Numbered from the stretch's first letter, positions 44,388 to 54,739 are shown. The stretch: 64,000 bases of DNA from JAVBMU01 sp031551755 (GCA_031551755.1 JAVBNE010000002.1:47925-111924), one strand, 5' to 3'. Numbers and translations are program-made. Notes: generated by a model from the letters alone, not told the origin.

Positions 44388-46277
44388 TTGTCCCCGATTC
44401 CCAGCGCATCACTCAGTGACCGCATCCAGCCGGCCGCCACGCCGCCCGAGCTGTTGCGCAACTTCTGCATCATCGCGCATATCGACCACGGCAAGTCGAC
44501 ACTGGCCGACCGCATGCTCCAGTTCACGGGTGTCGTGGATGCCCGTGCCGCCCGGGCCCAGTACCTCGACCGCATGGACATCGAGCGTGAGCGCGGAATC
44601 ACGATCAAATCCCAAGCGGTCCGCATGCCCTGGGCCGTCATCGACGACGACGGCGAACACGCCTACGCGTTGAACATGATCGACACCCCGGGCCACGTCG
44701 ACTTCACCTACGAGGTCTCCCGCTCCCTGGCGGCCTGTGAGGGTGCCGTGCTGCTGGTGGACGCCGCCCAAGGTATCGAGGCACAAACCCTTGCGAACCT
44801 CTATCTGGCGATGGAGAACGACCTGGAGATCATCCCGGTCCTGAACAAGATCGACCTGCCGGCGGCCCAGCCGGAGAAGTACGCCGACGAGATCGCGCAT
44901 CTGGTGGGCGGCGACCCGGCTGACGTTCTCAAGGTTTCCGGCAAGACGGGTGAGGGCGTCGAGGCGCTGCTCGACCGCATCGTGGAGCGCGTGCCGGCTC
45001 CGGTGGGTGACGCCGGCGCCGCCGCCCGGGCCATGATCTTCGACTCGGTCTATGACACCTACCGCGGTGTGGTCACGTACGTCCGGGTGATCGACGGCCA
45101 GCTCTCCCCGCGCGAACGCATCGCCATGATGTCGACCCACGCCACCCATGAGCTGCTGGAGATCGGCGTCATCTCCCCGGAACCCATCCCCACCAAGGGG
45201 CTGGGTGTCGGCGAGGTCGGCTACCTCATCACCGGGGTCAAGGACGTGCGTCAGTCGAAGGTCGGTGACACGGTCACGAACGCGGCCAAACCCGCTGAGG
45301 AGGCGCTGGGCGGTTACTCCGATCCGAAGCCCATGGTCTTCTCGGGGCTGTACCCGATCGATGGCTCGGACTACCCGATCCTGCGAGACGCGCTCGACAA
45401 GCTCAAACTCAACGATGCCGCCCTGAACTACGAGCCGGAGACATCCGTCGCGCTCGGTTTCGGTTTCCGGCTGGGCTTCCTCGGGCTGCTCCACCTGGAG
45501 ATCGTGCGGGAGCGGCTGGAGCGGGAGTTCGACCTCGACCTGATCTCGACGGCACCCAACGTCATCTATGACGTGACGATGGAGGACGGTCGCGTCGTCA
45601 ATGTGACTAACCCGAGCGAGTTCCCGGGTGGAAAGATCCGCGAGGTCCGCGAGCCCGTGGTCCGGGCGACGATCCTGACGCCGGCCGAGTTCATCGGCAC
45701 CGTCATGGAGCTGGCTCAGTCCCGGCGCGGGGATCTGCTCGGGATGGATTACCTCTCCGAGGATCGCGTCGAGATGCGGTACGCCCTGCCGCTGGCGGAG
45801 ATCGTCTTCGACTTCTTCGACCACCTCAAATCCCGCACCCGCGGGTACGCCTCGTTGGACTACGAGACGACCGGGGACCAGGTGGCGGACCTCGTCAAGG
45901 TCGACATCCTGCTCCAGGGGGAGCAGGTCGACGCCTTCAGCGCCATCGTGCACAAGGACAAGGCCTATGCCTACGGCGTGTCGATGACGGGCAAGCTCAA
46001 GGAGCTCATTCCCCGCCAGCAGTTCGAGGTGCCGATCCAGGCGGCTGTGGGCGCGCGGGTGATCGCCCGGGAGACCATCCGGGCGATTCGCAAGGACGTG
46101 CTGGCCAAATGCTACGGCGGTGACATTTCCCGCAAACGCAAGCTGTTGGAGAAGCAGAAGGAAGGCAAGAAGCGGATGAAGACGATCGGTCGCGTCGACG
46201 TTCCACAGGAGGCCTTCATCGCGGCGCTGTCCTCCGACGGTGGCGGGAAAGACGCCAAGGACGCCAAGAAGAAGTGA
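44388..46277 (+). CDS. lepA: Elongation factor 4, back-translocating GTPase
   Basis: 629 residues. GTPase motifs: AHIDHGKS at 30-37, DIERERGITIKSQAV (switch I), DTPGH near 99, NKID near 151. The LepA-specific C-terminal domain is present (AKCYGGDISRKRKLLEKQKEGKKRMKTIGRVDVPQEAF). It rescues stalled ribosomes. The frame is open from 43464 across the PemK-like gene; TTG 44388 with AGGAG 10 nt upstream gives the family length. hemW starts at the next base after the stop. Confidence 0.96.
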   Translation: MSPIPSASLSDRIQPAATPPELLRNFCIIAHIDHGKSTLADRMLQFTGVVDARAARAQYLDRMDIERERGITIKSQAVRMPWAVIDDDGEHAYALNMIDTPGHVDFTYEVSRSLAACEGAVLLVDAAQGIEAQTLANLYLAMENDLEIIPVLNKIDLPAAQPEKYADEIAHLVGGDPADVLKVSGKTGEGVEALLDRIVERVPAPVGDAGAAARAMIFDSVYDTYRGVVTYVRVIDGQLSPRERIAMMSTHATHELLEIGVISPEPIPTKGLGVGEVGYLITGVKDVRQSKVGDTVTNAAKPAEEALGGYSDPKPMVFSGLYPIDGSDYPILRDALDKLKLNDAALNYEPETSVALGFGFRLGFLGLLHLEIVRERLEREFDLDLISTAPNVIYDVTMEDGRVVNVTNPSEFPGGKIREVREPVVRATILTPAEFIGTVMELAQSRRGDLLGMDYLSEDRVEMRYALPLAEIVFDFFDHLKSRTRGYASLDYETTGDQVADLVKVDILLQGEQVDAFSAIVHKDKAYAYGVSMTGKLKELIPRQQFEVPIQAAVGARVIARETIRAIRKDVLAKCYGGDISRKRKLLEKQKEGKKRMKTIGRVDVPQEAFIAALSSDGGGKDAKDAKKK

Positions 46278-47642
46278 GTGGCCGTGCCTGCCCTACCCGA
46301 GGGTGAACCCGCGCCCGCCGACGGCGCGTTGCCCGACTGGGTCGGTGGCGGCGAGCCCGTCGGTGGCGGCCGTGCCTTCGGGGTGTACGTGCACATCCCG
46401 TTCTGCGCGGTGCGTTGCGGCTACTGCGACTTCAACACCTACACGGCGGCCGAGCTGGGTGGTGGGGCCAGCCAGTCCTCGTATGCCTCGACAGCGCTCA
46501 AGGAAGTGGAGCTCGCAGCACGGGTACTGGCCCGTGCGGGGTTGGGTGGCCGACCGGTGAGCACGGTCTTCTTCGGTGGCGGTACCCCAACGATCCTGCC
46601 GGTCACCGACCTGGCCCGGTTGCTCGACGGTGTGCGGTCCGTTTGGGGGTTGGCGCCCGACGCCGAGGTCACCACGGAGGCGAATCCGGATTCGGTGACG
46701 CCCGAGTCGTTGGAGGAGTTGGCTGCGGCCGGCTTCACGCGAGTGTCCTTCGGGATGCAGTCGGCGGTGCCGCATGTCCTGGCGACCCTCGACCGTACCC
46801 ATGATCCGCGCCGGATCCCGGACGTCGTGCGGTCGGCCCGTGACGCGGGCCTGGCAGTCTCCCTCGACCTGATCTACGGAACGCCCGGGGAGAGCGTTGA
46901 TGACTGGCAGGTGAGCTTGGACGCGGTCCTCGCCACCGGTGTCGACCACGTCTCGGCCTATGCGCTGACGGTGGAGCCGGGGACGCGGATGGGAGCACAG
47001 GTGCGGCGGGGGGAGCTGGCGCCCCCGAGCGACGACGACCAGGCCGAGAAATACGAGATCGCCGACGCCACCCTGCGTTCCGGCGGTCTGGAGTGGTACG
47101 AGGTCAGCAACTGGGCGCGCACCGAGGCGCACCGCTCCCGGCACAACCTCGCCTACTGGCGTAGCGACGACTGGTGGGGGATCGGCCCGGGAGCGCATTC
47201 CTACATCGGTGCGTCCGCGGGCCGCCAGCCCGGTGTTGCGGACGGCGTGGTGCCCCACGGCGATGGGGCGTCGACCGACTCGGGCAGTGGCTCGAAAGGC
47301 GGCCTGGCGGGTGCTCGGTGGTGGAATGTCAAGAGCCCACGCAGGTACGCGGCGCTGCTCGCCGAGGGTAGCCCCGCTGCCGGTCGCGAACTCCTCACGG
47401 CTGCCGACGGCGCACTCGAAACGGTGATGTTGCGGACCAGACTGCGCGAGGGGATTGAGTCGTCGATGCTCTCGGCCGGTGGCCGACGGGCGATCCCGGG
47501 GTTGATCGCCGATGGGCTGATAGACGGTCGCACGGCCTTGGCCGGTCGGGTGGTGCTCACCCTGCGCGGTCGGCTCCTCGCGGACACGGTCGTGGGCGCG
47601 CTCACGGCGGAGACCGATGAGCCGGTGGGATCTGAACCGTAA
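46278..47642 (+). CDS. hemW: HemW-type radical SAM protein (formerly HemN-like), heme chaperone
   Basis: 454 residues. The radical SAM cluster ligands are C43, C47 and C50 (PFCAVRCGYCDF); the following Phe-Asn-Thr is typical of HemW and lacks the fourth cysteine of HemN. Later motifs: FFGGGTPTILP, EANPDSVTPESLEELAAAGFTRVSFGMQS, HRSRHNLAYWRSDDWWGIGPGAHSY. It inserts heme into respiratory proteins rather than acting as coproporphyrinogen oxidase. A Gly/Ser-rich insert around 320-350 is extra. GTG start right after the lepA stop. Confidence 0.93.
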   Translation: MAVPALPEGEPAPADGALPDWVGGGEPVGGGRAFGVYVHIPFCAVRCGYCDFNTYTAAELGGGASQSSYASTALKEVELAARVLARAGLGGRPVSTVFFGGGTPTILPVTDLARLLDGVRSVWGLAPDAEVTTEANPDSVTPESLEELAAAGFTRVSFGMQSAVPHVLATLDRTHDPRRIPDVVRSARDAGLAVSLDLIYGTPGESVDDWQVSLDAVLATGVDHVSAYALTVEPGTRMGAQVRRGELAPPSDDDQAEKYEIADATLRSGGLEWYEVSNWARTEAHRSRHNLAYWRSDDWWGIGPGAHSYIGASAGRQPGVADGVVPHGDGASTDSGSGSKGGLAGARWWNVKSPRRYAALLAEGSPAAGRELLTAADGALETVMLRTRLREGIESSMLSAGGRRAIPGLIADGLIDGRTALAGRVVLTLRGRLLADTVVGALTAETDEPVGSEP

Positions 47643-47679
47643 TCGGCTGCTCTTGACCAAAAGTGTCCATGCTGTCCGC

Positions 47680-47685
47680 TAAGAT
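47680..47685 (+). promoter_or_regulatory. Possible -10 box TAAGAT upstream of Pro/Gly-rich membrane protein
   Basis: TAAGAT lies 100 bp before the ATG at 47785. A TTGACC lies 21 nt further up, too far for an ideal -35. Confidence 0.35.
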
Positions 47686-47784
47686 GCGTCCGACTCTCTC
47701 ACGATGCCTTCACAGGATGTATCGGGTGCGGGGTCCTGCGCCCAGCGATCGGCTGGCCGTGCACAAAACACAGAAGGTGGACTG

Positions 47785-48648
47785 ATGACCGACACTCCGA
47801 CGGGCGGCAACGTGCCCAACCCGAACGATCCCTCCGTTCCCCAGCCCCCTTACGGCGGCGGACAGCCGCCGGCCGGGCAGCCGATTCCGCAGCCGGGTGC
47901 CTATCCGCCTCCGGGCGCGTACCCGCCCCCCGGCGCCTACCCCCCGCCTGGACAGGGTGGTTACGTCCCGCCGGCCGGGCAGCCCGGTTACGTCCCGCCG
48001 GCCGGGCAGACGGTCTCCGTGGGCGAGGCCTTCAGCTACGGCTGGAATAAGTTCACGCAGAACGTCGGCACGATCCTCGGTGGCGCGGCCATCTACATTG
48101 TCGGTCTGTTCGTCATCTCCCTGGTTCTCTACTCCGCGCTGATCATGGCCCCCGCGGCGGACGGACGGTCCCCCGGATTCTTCGTCATGGGCATGGTGGC
48201 GGCGATCATCGTCCTGCTTGCAGCGTTCGTCCAGGCGGCGCTCATCCGGGTCTCGCTCCTGTACACCCGTGGTGAGACGGTGACCATCGGGTCGTTCTTC
48301 CAATTCCCGGACTTGGGCAAGGTGCTCATCGCTGCGCTGCTGGTCGGTGTGCTCACCGGCATCGGCACGGCACTGTGCTACCTGCCAGGGATCGCATTCG
48401 CCTTCTTCGCCCAGTTCACCCTGTATTTTGTCATCGACAAGGGCTTGCCTGCGGTGGATGCGCTGAAGGCTAGCTTTGTGATGGTGAAAGACAACCTCAC
48501 CACGGTGCTCCTGGTCTTCTTGGGCGTGTTGGTCGCCACTGCCGCCGGCTCCCTGCTGTGCGGCGTCGGCCTCCTGGTCGCCTACCCGGTGGCCTACTTG
48601 GCGACGGCCTTCGTCTACCGTCGCCTGAACAACGAGCAGCCGGTCTGA
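47785..48648 (+). CDS. Membrane protein with Pro/Gly/Tyr-rich N-terminal repeats
   Basis: About 287 residues. The first 95 are low in complexity with three GAYPPP-type repeats and two GYVPPAGQ repeats (nucleotides 47896-48010). The rest has about five or six helices and resembles the glycerophosphoryl-diester-phosphodiesterase membrane region / DUF975-type integral proteins (SVGEAFSYGWNKFTQNVGTILGGAAIYIVGL, PALKASF-like PAVDALKASFVMVKDNLTTVLLVFLG). Role unknown. ATG with AAGGTGG 7 nt upstream. Confidence 0.8.
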   Translation: MTDTPTGGNVPNPNDPSVPQPPYGGGQPPAGQPIPQPGAYPPPGAYPPPGAYPPPGQGGYVPPAGQPGYVPPAGQTVSVGEAFSYGWNKFTQNVGTILGGAAIYIVGLFVISLVLYSALIMAPAADGRSPGFFVMGMVAAIIVLLAAFVQAALIRVSLLYTRGETVTIGSFFQFPDLGKVLIAALLVGVLTGIGTALCYLPGIAFAFFAQFTLYFVIDKGLPAVDALKASFVMVKDNLTTVLLVFLGVLVATAAGSLLCGVGLLVAYPVAYLATAFVYRRLNNEQPV

Positions 48649-48667
48649 GCACAGTCCGCACGCTGAC

Positions 48668-48699
48668 GATGGCCGCTGTCCCTCGGGACGGCGGCCATC
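48668..48699. terminator. Bidirectional terminator hairpin
   Basis: GATGGCCGC and GCGGCCATC arms, then one mismatch and GTCCC/GGGAC, with a 2-nt nominal loop. It lies between the convergent membrane protein and DUF3097 genes. Confidence 0.75.
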
Positions 48700-48714
48700 G
48701 CCGTCCCGGCTCGC

Positions 48715-49599
48715 CTACCGCCCGTCGGGCTCTGCGGTGACGAAGTCGATCAGTTCCTCCACCCGGCCCAGGAGCGATGGCTCCAGGTCGGCATAGCTGC
48801 GCACCGTACCCAGGATCCGTTGCCAGGCACGTGCTACGTCCGCTTGACTCTGGGCCGGCCACCCCAACTCGCGCAGGATGCCACGCTTCCACTCGGTGCC
48901 CCGCTCGATCACCGGCCAGGCGCTCAGCCCGACGCGTTCCGGCCGCACGGCCTGCCACACGTCGATGTACGGGTGCCCCAGCACGAGGACCGACCCGGGG
49001 GGCAGCCCGCGCACGGCCTGGTCGGTGATGCGGCGTTCCTTGCTGTGATCCACCAGGTGGTCGACGAGCACACCCACCCGGCGGTTCGGTGTCGGCCCGA
49101 ACTCGGCGAGGGCGTCGGGCAGGTTGTCCACGCCGTCGAGCAACTCGACGACCACGCCCTCGACCCGCAGGTCGTCCCCCCAGACCCTCTCGATGAGTTC
49201 GGCGTCATGCCGGCCCTCCACCCAGATCCGGGCCGCCCGGGCGACCCGGGCCCGGGCGGGCGCGACTGCGCGCGAACCCGAGGCCGTCCGGGCGGGCGCG
49301 GCCGGAGCCCGCGAGGTCACCGGCGCCGTCAACACCACAGGCTTTCCGTTCACCCAGAACCCCGGACCCAAGGGGAACGACCGGGTGCGCCCATGCCGGT
49401 CCTCCAGGACCACCACGTGCATGCCACCGGACTTCTCCACCCGGGTGACGGCACCCACCCATCCCGTGGTGACCTCCTCGACCACGAGGCCGCGGTCGGC
49501 CGGGCACGGCACCGACGTGGGCCGGGAACGGTGGTGTGTGGGTGTCGGCGCATCACCGAGGACGTCGGAACCGTATCGGTCGAAGGGCTCTGCTGGCAC
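48715..49599 (-). CDS. DUF3097 family protein
   Basis: 294 residues, an actinobacterial family: GWVGAVTRVEKSGGMHVVVLEDRHGRTRSFPLGPGFWVNGKPVVL, ARIWVEGRHDAELIERVWGDDLRVEGVVVELLDGVDNLPDALAEFGP, HLVDHSKERRI, VLVLGHPYIDVWQAVRPERVG. The ARIWVEGRHDAEL-DDLRVEGVVVE part resembles a Toprim-like fold, so a nucleic-acid role is possible but unproven. GTG start 49597-49599, leaderless pattern (TAGGGT 6 nt upstream). Divergent from hrcA. Confidence 0.88.
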   Translation of the reverse strand: MPAEPFDRYGSDVLGDAPTPTHHRSRPTSVPCPADRGLVVEEVTTGWVGAVTRVEKSGGMHVVVLEDRHGRTRSFPLGPGFWVNGKPVVLTAPVTSRAPAAPARTASGSRAVAPARARVARAARIWVEGRHDAELIERVWGDDLRVEGVVVELLDGVDNLPDALAEFGPTPNRRVGVLVDHLVDHSKERRITDQAVRGLPPGSVLVLGHPYIDVWQAVRPERVGLSAWPVIERGTEWKRGILRELGWPAQSQADVARAWQRILGTVRSYADLEPSLLGRVEELIDFVTAEPDGR

Positions 49600-49605
49600 G
49601 CGATC

Positions 49606-49611
49606 ACCCTA
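49606..49611 (-). promoter_or_regulatory. -10 box TAGGGT of leaderless DUF3097 gene
   Basis: TAGGGT on the minus strand ends 6 nt before the GTG at 49599. Confidence 0.5.
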
Positions 49612-49637
49612 GGGGGCGACGGGCCGCGTGCGTAGTA

Positions 49638-49664
49638 TTGGCACTCGGAGGGTTCGAGTGCCGG
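49638..49664. promoter_or_regulatory. CIRCE operator upstream of hrcA
   Basis: TTGGCACTC-N9-GAGTGCCGG, the CIRCE inverted repeat with the usual 9-nt spacer (consensus TTAGCACTC-N9-GAGTGCTAA). It lies 37 bp before the hrcA start. HrcA, folded with help from GroEL, binds this site and represses its own operon until heat shock. Confidence 0.9.
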
Positions 49665-49701
49665 TTCGCGAACCGTGGGCCGGTGACGAGAGGGAGGACC
49701 G

Positions 49702-50715
49702 TTGAGCGCCGAACGCAGGCTCGATGTGCTGCGGGCGATCGTCGAGGACTATGTCTCGACGCGCGAGCCCGTGGGTTCGCGCGTGCTCGCGGAACGGCAC
49801 CATCTGGGAGTCTCCCCGGCCACCATCCGCAACGACATGGCAACGCTCGAGGAGGAGGGGTACATCGCCCAACCCCACACCTCCGCCGGGCGCATCCCGA
49901 CCGACAAGGGATACCGGCTGTTCGTGGACGAGCTGTCCACCGTCAAACCGCTGTCGGTTGCCCAGCGGAGGGCCATCGAGACCTTCCTGTCGCGCGCGGT
50001 CGATCTCGACGACGTCGTGGCCCGCGCCGGACGCCTCATCGCGCAACTGACTGGCCAGGTCGCCGTGGTGCAGTACCCCTCCTTGCGGCGGTCGGGGTTG
50101 CGGCATCTGGAGCTGGTCTCTCTCGGCGGTGGCCGGTTGCTCATCGTGATCATCACCGACACCGGCCGGGTCGAGCAGCGCGCCCTGGAACTGGGCGAGT
50201 CACCCGACGAGGAGACACTGGCCGAGGTGCGGTCCCGCATCAATCAGGTGGCCGTCGGGCGGCAGCTCCCGGAGATCATGAGTGCGGTTGCGACGGCCGA
50301 GAGCTGGCCGCCGCAGATCCGTGCGCTGGTCGCGGAGATCGCGACCGTCGTCGAGCAGGCCCTCGTCGAGGAGAGCGCCGAGCGCCTCCTGCTGGCGGGC
50401 ACCGCGAACCTGGCCCGTGCCGGCATGCGGTTCGAACACGCCCTGCGGCCGGTGTTGGAGGCGTTGGAGGAACAAGTGGTCCTTCTCGGCCTGTTGACCG
50501 AGATGGCCGCCGATGCGGGGGTCAGCGTGCGCATCGGCCGCGAGACCCAGTTGGAGGGACTAGCGCAGACTTCTGTCGTGACCACCGGTTACGGCAATGA
50601 GGGGGCCACAGTGGCGCTCCTGGGGTCGATCGGCCCCACCCGGATGGACTACCCGGGCACGATCGCGGCAGTGCGGGCGGTGGCCGCCTACCTGTCGCGG
50701 GTGCTCGGCTCGTGA
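49702..50715 (+). CDS. hrcA: Heat-inducible transcription repressor HrcA
   Basis: 337 residues: MSAERRLDVLRAIVEDYVSTREPVGSRVLAERHHLGVSPATIRNDMATLEEEGYIAQPHTSAGRIPTDKGYRLFVDEL is the conserved winged-helix start; the dimerisation domain follows with VVQYPSLRRSGLRHLELVSLGGGRLLIVIITDTGRVEQRAL; the end has VTTGYGNEGATVALLGSIGPTRMDYPGTIAAVRAVAAYLS. It represses heat-shock genes by binding CIRCE, one copy of which is directly upstream. TTG start with AGGGAGG upstream. dnaJ follows 28 bp later. Confidence 0.97.
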   Translation: MSAERRLDVLRAIVEDYVSTREPVGSRVLAERHHLGVSPATIRNDMATLEEEGYIAQPHTSAGRIPTDKGYRLFVDELSTVKPLSVAQRRAIETFLSRAVDLDDVVARAGRLIAQLTGQVAVVQYPSLRRSGLRHLELVSLGGGRLLIVIITDTGRVEQRALELGESPDEETLAEVRSRINQVAVGRQLPEIMSAVATAESWPPQIRALVAEIATVVEQALVEESAERLLLAGTANLARAGMRFEHALRPVLEALEEQVVLLGLLTEMAADAGVSVRIGRETQLEGLAQTSVVTTGYGNEGATVALLGSIGPTRMDYPGTIAAVRAVAAYLSRVLGS

Positions 50716-50743
50716 CCTCGAACCAACCAGCAGGAAGTGACGC

Positions 50744-51862
50744 GTGAGCGACTACTACGAAATCCTGGGTGTGCCGCGCGATGCGACCCCCGAACAGATC
50801 AAGAAGGCCTACCGCAAACTCGCCCGCGAGTTGCACCCGGATGTTGCCGGGCCGGATGCCGAGGATCGGTTCAAGGATGTCGGCCGCGCCTATGAGGTGC
50901 TCTCCAACCCCGAGAAGCGCCAGCAGTACGACCTCGGTGTCGACCCGACGGCCCCCGGTGGCGGGATGCCCGGCGGGGCAGGATTCGGTTTCCAGGACAT
51001 CTTCGAAACATTCTTTGGTGGCGGGCAGGCTCAGTCGGGTCCCGTGCCGCGCGCCCGGCGGGGCAAGGACGCGCTCATCCGGATGGACATCGACCTCGCC
51101 GAGTCTGCCTTCGGGACCACTCGCGACCTCCAGGTCGATACCGCCGTCGTCTGTGGCACCTGTGGGGGCTCCTGCGCGCGCCCGGGCACGACACCGCGCA
51201 CGTGCGACATCTGCCACGGCCGGGGGTCGGTGCAACGGGTCGCGCGTTCCTTCCTCGGGCAGGTCATGACCACCGCTCCGTGTGCCGCCTGCCAGGGATT
51301 CGGCACGACCATCCCCGAACCCTGCGCCGAGTGTTCGGGCGAGGGCCGGGTGCGTTCCCGCCGGTCGATCACGGTGAATGTGCCCGCAGGCGTCGACACC
51401 GGCACCCGCATCAAGCTGATGTCCCAGGGGGAGGTCGGCCCGGGTGGCGGACCCGCCGGGGACCTTTACGTGGAGATCCGCGAACGCGCGCACGAGACCT
51501 TCGTACGCCGCGGCGACGATCTACACTGCACGTTGCAGGTGCCGATGACGGCCGCCGCGCTGGGCACGGTGTTGGAGCTGGACACCCTCGACGGTTCCCA
51601 TGAGATCGACCTGCGCCCTGGCACGCAGCCCGGCCAGATCGTGACGCTGAAGGGACTCGGCATCGGCCATCTGCATGGCTCCGGGCGAGGCGACCTGAAC
51701 GTTCACGTCGAGGTCATCGTGCCGACCGGGTTGGACGATCAACAGACCGAGCTGTTGCGGACGCTGGCTGCCGCGCGCGGTGAGGAGCGCCCCGAACCGC
51801 GGCTCATGGCCGCCCATCCGGGTGTGTTCTCACGGTTGCGGGACAAACTCGCGGGCCGGTAG
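50744..51862 (+). CDS. dnaJ: Chaperone DnaJ (second actinobacterial type)
   Basis: 372 residues. J domain 1-70 with HPD at 31-33; short Gly/Phe-rich linker (GGGMPGGAGFGFQDIFETFFGGG); cysteine-rich domain about 140-215 with four CxxC pairs (CGTCGGSC, CDICHGRG, CAACQGFG, CAECSGEG); substrate-binding C-terminal domains (ITVNVPAGVDTGTRIKLMSQGEVG, DLRPGTQPGQIVTLKGLGIGHLHGSGRGDLNVHVEVIVP). The first repeat ends in Cys rather than the usual Gly. It stimulates DnaK ATPase. GTG start with GGAAGTG upstream; in the hrcA operon, so CIRCE-controlled. Confidence 0.96.
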   Translation: MSDYYEILGVPRDATPEQIKKAYRKLARELHPDVAGPDAEDRFKDVGRAYEVLSNPEKRQQYDLGVDPTAPGGGMPGGAGFGFQDIFETFFGGGQAQSGPVPRARRGKDALIRMDIDLAESAFGTTRDLQVDTAVVCGTCGGSCARPGTTPRTCDICHGRGSVQRVARSFLGQVMTTAPCAACQGFGTTIPEPCAECSGEGRVRSRRSITVNVPAGVDTGTRIKLMSQGEVGPGGGPAGDLYVEIRERAHETFVRRGDDLHCTLQVPMTAAALGTVLELDTLDGSHEIDLRPGTQPGQIVTLKGLGIGHLHGSGRGDLNVHVEVIVPTGLDDQQTELLRTLAAARGEERPEPRLMAAHPGVFSRLRDKLAGR

Positions 51863-51870
51863 GCGAGTCG

Positions 51871-52737
51871 ATGAGTGCGCCGGTCTTCCTGGTCGATCGC
51901 GGTCTGTCAGCCGTGGCGGCGGGCGACGCCTATGTGCTCGACGGCGCGGAGGGTCGCCATGCCGGTGTCGTCCAGCGGCGTGGGCCGGGGGAGCGGATCG
52001 ACATCGTCGACGGCGCCGGAGTGCGGTTGTGTTGCGTGATCGAGTCGGTGGACTCGGCGGATGTCTTCCTGCGCGTGGAGCGGGTCGTCGTGGACCCGGC
52101 GCCTGCGGTCGCTGTGACGCTGGTCCAGGCCCTCGCCAAGGGGGACCGGGACGAACTGGCGATCGAGGCTGCGACCGAGGTGGGCGTCGACGCCGTCCTG
52201 CCTTGGCAGGCAGACCGCTCGATCGTGATCTGGCGTGGCACCCGGGCCGCCAAGTCCCAGGCGCGGTGGCATGCCACGGTCCGTGCGGCCACCAAACAGG
52301 CGCGCCGATCGAGACTGCCGCACGTCCATCCGCCCGTCGATTCCCGGGCGCTGGCCGCGCGGATCGCGCAGGTCGTGACCGCCGGGGGCGCGGCCGTCGT
52401 GCTCCATGAGGAGGCGGTCTTGCCGCTGGCCGAGGTGCCGTTACCCGCCGGGGTGGGTGCGCCCGGCCCGCAGAGCGCCGCCGCGCGGGGTGCGGCCGGA
52501 CCCGGATCAACGGAGGCCGTCGCGCCGGAGGTGCTGGTCCTCGTCGGCCCCGAGGGGGGCATCAGCGAGACGGAAGTGGCTGCCTTCACGGCTGCCGGTG
52601 CCGTAGCCGCGCGATTGGGTCCGCATATCCTGCGCACCTCGACGGCCGGCCCGGTGGCCATCGCGATGGTGGCCGAGCGACTGGGCAGGTGGCGCGTGCC
52701 AGAATCTGCTGAGTCCCAGATCACACTGGCCGAGTAG
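51871..52737 (+). CDS. rsmE: 16S rRNA (uracil-1498-N3)-methyltransferase
   Basis: 288 residues, SPOUT family: VLDGAEGRHAGVVQRRGPGERIDIVDGAGVRLCC (PUA-like start), VTLVQALAKGDRDELAIEAATEVGVDAVLPWQADRSIVIW, RWHATVRAATKQARRSRLPHVHPPVD, VLVLVGPEGGISETEVAAFTAAGAVAARLGPHILRTSTAGPVAIAMV (knot and SAM site). It methylates U1498 of 16S rRNA in assembled 30S subunits. An Ala/Gly/Pro-rich insert of 25 residues near 195-220 is unusual. It follows dnaJ by 8 bp. Confidence 0.95.
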   Translation: MSAPVFLVDRGLSAVAAGDAYVLDGAEGRHAGVVQRRGPGERIDIVDGAGVRLCCVIESVDSADVFLRVERVVVDPAPAVAVTLVQALAKGDRDELAIEAATEVGVDAVLPWQADRSIVIWRGTRAAKSQARWHATVRAATKQARRSRLPHVHPPVDSRALAARIAQVVTAGGAAVVLHEEAVLPLAEVPLPAGVGAPGPQSAAARGAAGPGSTEAVAPEVLVLVGPEGGISETEVAAFTAAGAVAARLGPHILRTSTAGPVAIAMVAERLGRWRVPESAESQITLAE

Positions 52738-52740
52738 TCT
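52735..52740 (+). promoter_or_regulatory. -10 box TAGTCT of leaderless HIT gene
   Basis: TAGTCT, overlapping the rsmE stop, ends 6 nt before the ATG at 52747. Confidence 0.5.
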
Positions 52741-52746
52741 CAGGAC

Positions 52747-53103
52747 ATGACGAGCAATCCAGACTCGGCCATGTGCCTGTTTTGCCGTATCGCCGCCGGT
52801 GACCTCCCGGCAGAAGTGGTGGCGACCAGCGAACGAGCCCTGGCCTTCCGCGACATCAACCCACAGGCTCCCGTCCATGTCCTGGTGATCCCGCGCGAGC
52901 ACCACGGCGACGTCGCCCAACTCGCAGCCACGGACCCCGGACTCTTGGCGGCCGTCGTGGAGCTCGCTGACGAGGTCGCCGGAGACCTCGCCGACGGGCA
53001 GTTCCGGCTGATCTTCAATTCCGGGCCACGGGCAGGGCAGTCGGTCTTCCATGTGCATGCACATGTGCTCGCCGGTGCGACTCTGGGGTGGTCACCCGCC
53101 TGA
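52747..53103 (+). CDS. HIT-family nucleotide hydrolase (HinT type)
   Basis: 118 residues. The histidine triad is H102-x-H104-x-H106 (FHVHAHVLAG); upstream CLFCRIAAGDLPAEVV and FRDINPQAPVHVLVIPREHHGDV are HinT marks. It hydrolyses AMP-linked amides or phosphoramidates. It lies in the usual rsmE-HIT-phoH order. Leaderless pattern at its ATG. Confidence 0.93.
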   Translation: MTSNPDSAMCLFCRIAAGDLPAEVVATSERALAFRDINPQAPVHVLVIPREHHGDVAQLAATDPGLLAAVVELADEVAGDLADGQFRLIFNSGPRAGQSVFHVHAHVLAGATLGWSPA

Positions 53104-53243
53104 GCCGGTGGGCTGTGTGCCGGTCGTCCGGGGGACGACCGGCGATATTTCCTGTCGTGAGCCCGGCCGATCGCTACGATGGCAGTAGGTCATCCGATCA
53201 GCGAATCCACCGACGAAGGAGTGCGACGGGCGCAAGCCGGCTC

Positions 53244-54286
<1,043 letters not shown>

Positions 54287-54290
<4 letters not shown>

Positions 54291-54739
54291 GCATCGAAGT
54301 CAACAACGAGACCACCACAGAGGTGGACGAGGCCGAGTTCGCGGGGTTGGCCCGGCATGTTCTCGACACCATGCATGTGCATCCGCGCAGTGAACTGTCG
54401 ATCCTCTTCGTTGACACCGCGACGATGGCGGATCTGCATGTGCGTTGGATGGATGAGCCCGGAGCCACCGACGTGCTCTCCTTCCCGATGGACGAGCTGC
54501 GGCCGGGCCGGGACGGTGAACAGGCCGGGCCGGGTCAACTCGGCGACGTCGTCGTCTGCCCGGAGGTCGCCGCCCAGCAGGCGGTGGTGGCCGGTCACTC
54601 GACCGTGGAGGAGATGCTGCTGCTGACCACGCACGGCATCTTGCACCTGCTGGGATACGACCACGCGGAACCGGACGAGGAGAAAGAGATGTTCGCCCTG
54701 CAACGCCAGCTCCTCCTCACCTACCTCGCCGACCGATGA
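54287..54739 (+). CDS. ybeY: Endoribonuclease YbeY, rRNA maturation factor
   Basis: 150 residues. The zinc site is H116, H120 and H126 in HGILHLLGYDH, the H3xH5xH YbeY signature; SILFVDTATMADLHVRWMDEPGATDVLSFPMDE is the conserved upstream part. It takes part in 16S rRNA 3'-end processing. It overlaps phoH by ATGA and the CBS gene by 4 bp, so the three are co-translated. Confidence 0.96.

Noticed and set aside
44409..45953. A 514-codon minus-strand frame opposite lepA
   Set aside because: lepA is unmistakable on the plus strand; the opposite frame shows no domain.
47896..48010. Short tandem DNA repeats that might suggest a CRISPR or minisatellite
   Set aside because: The units are in frame and code for GAYPPP and GYVPPAGQ repeats of a membrane protein; there are no regular spacers.
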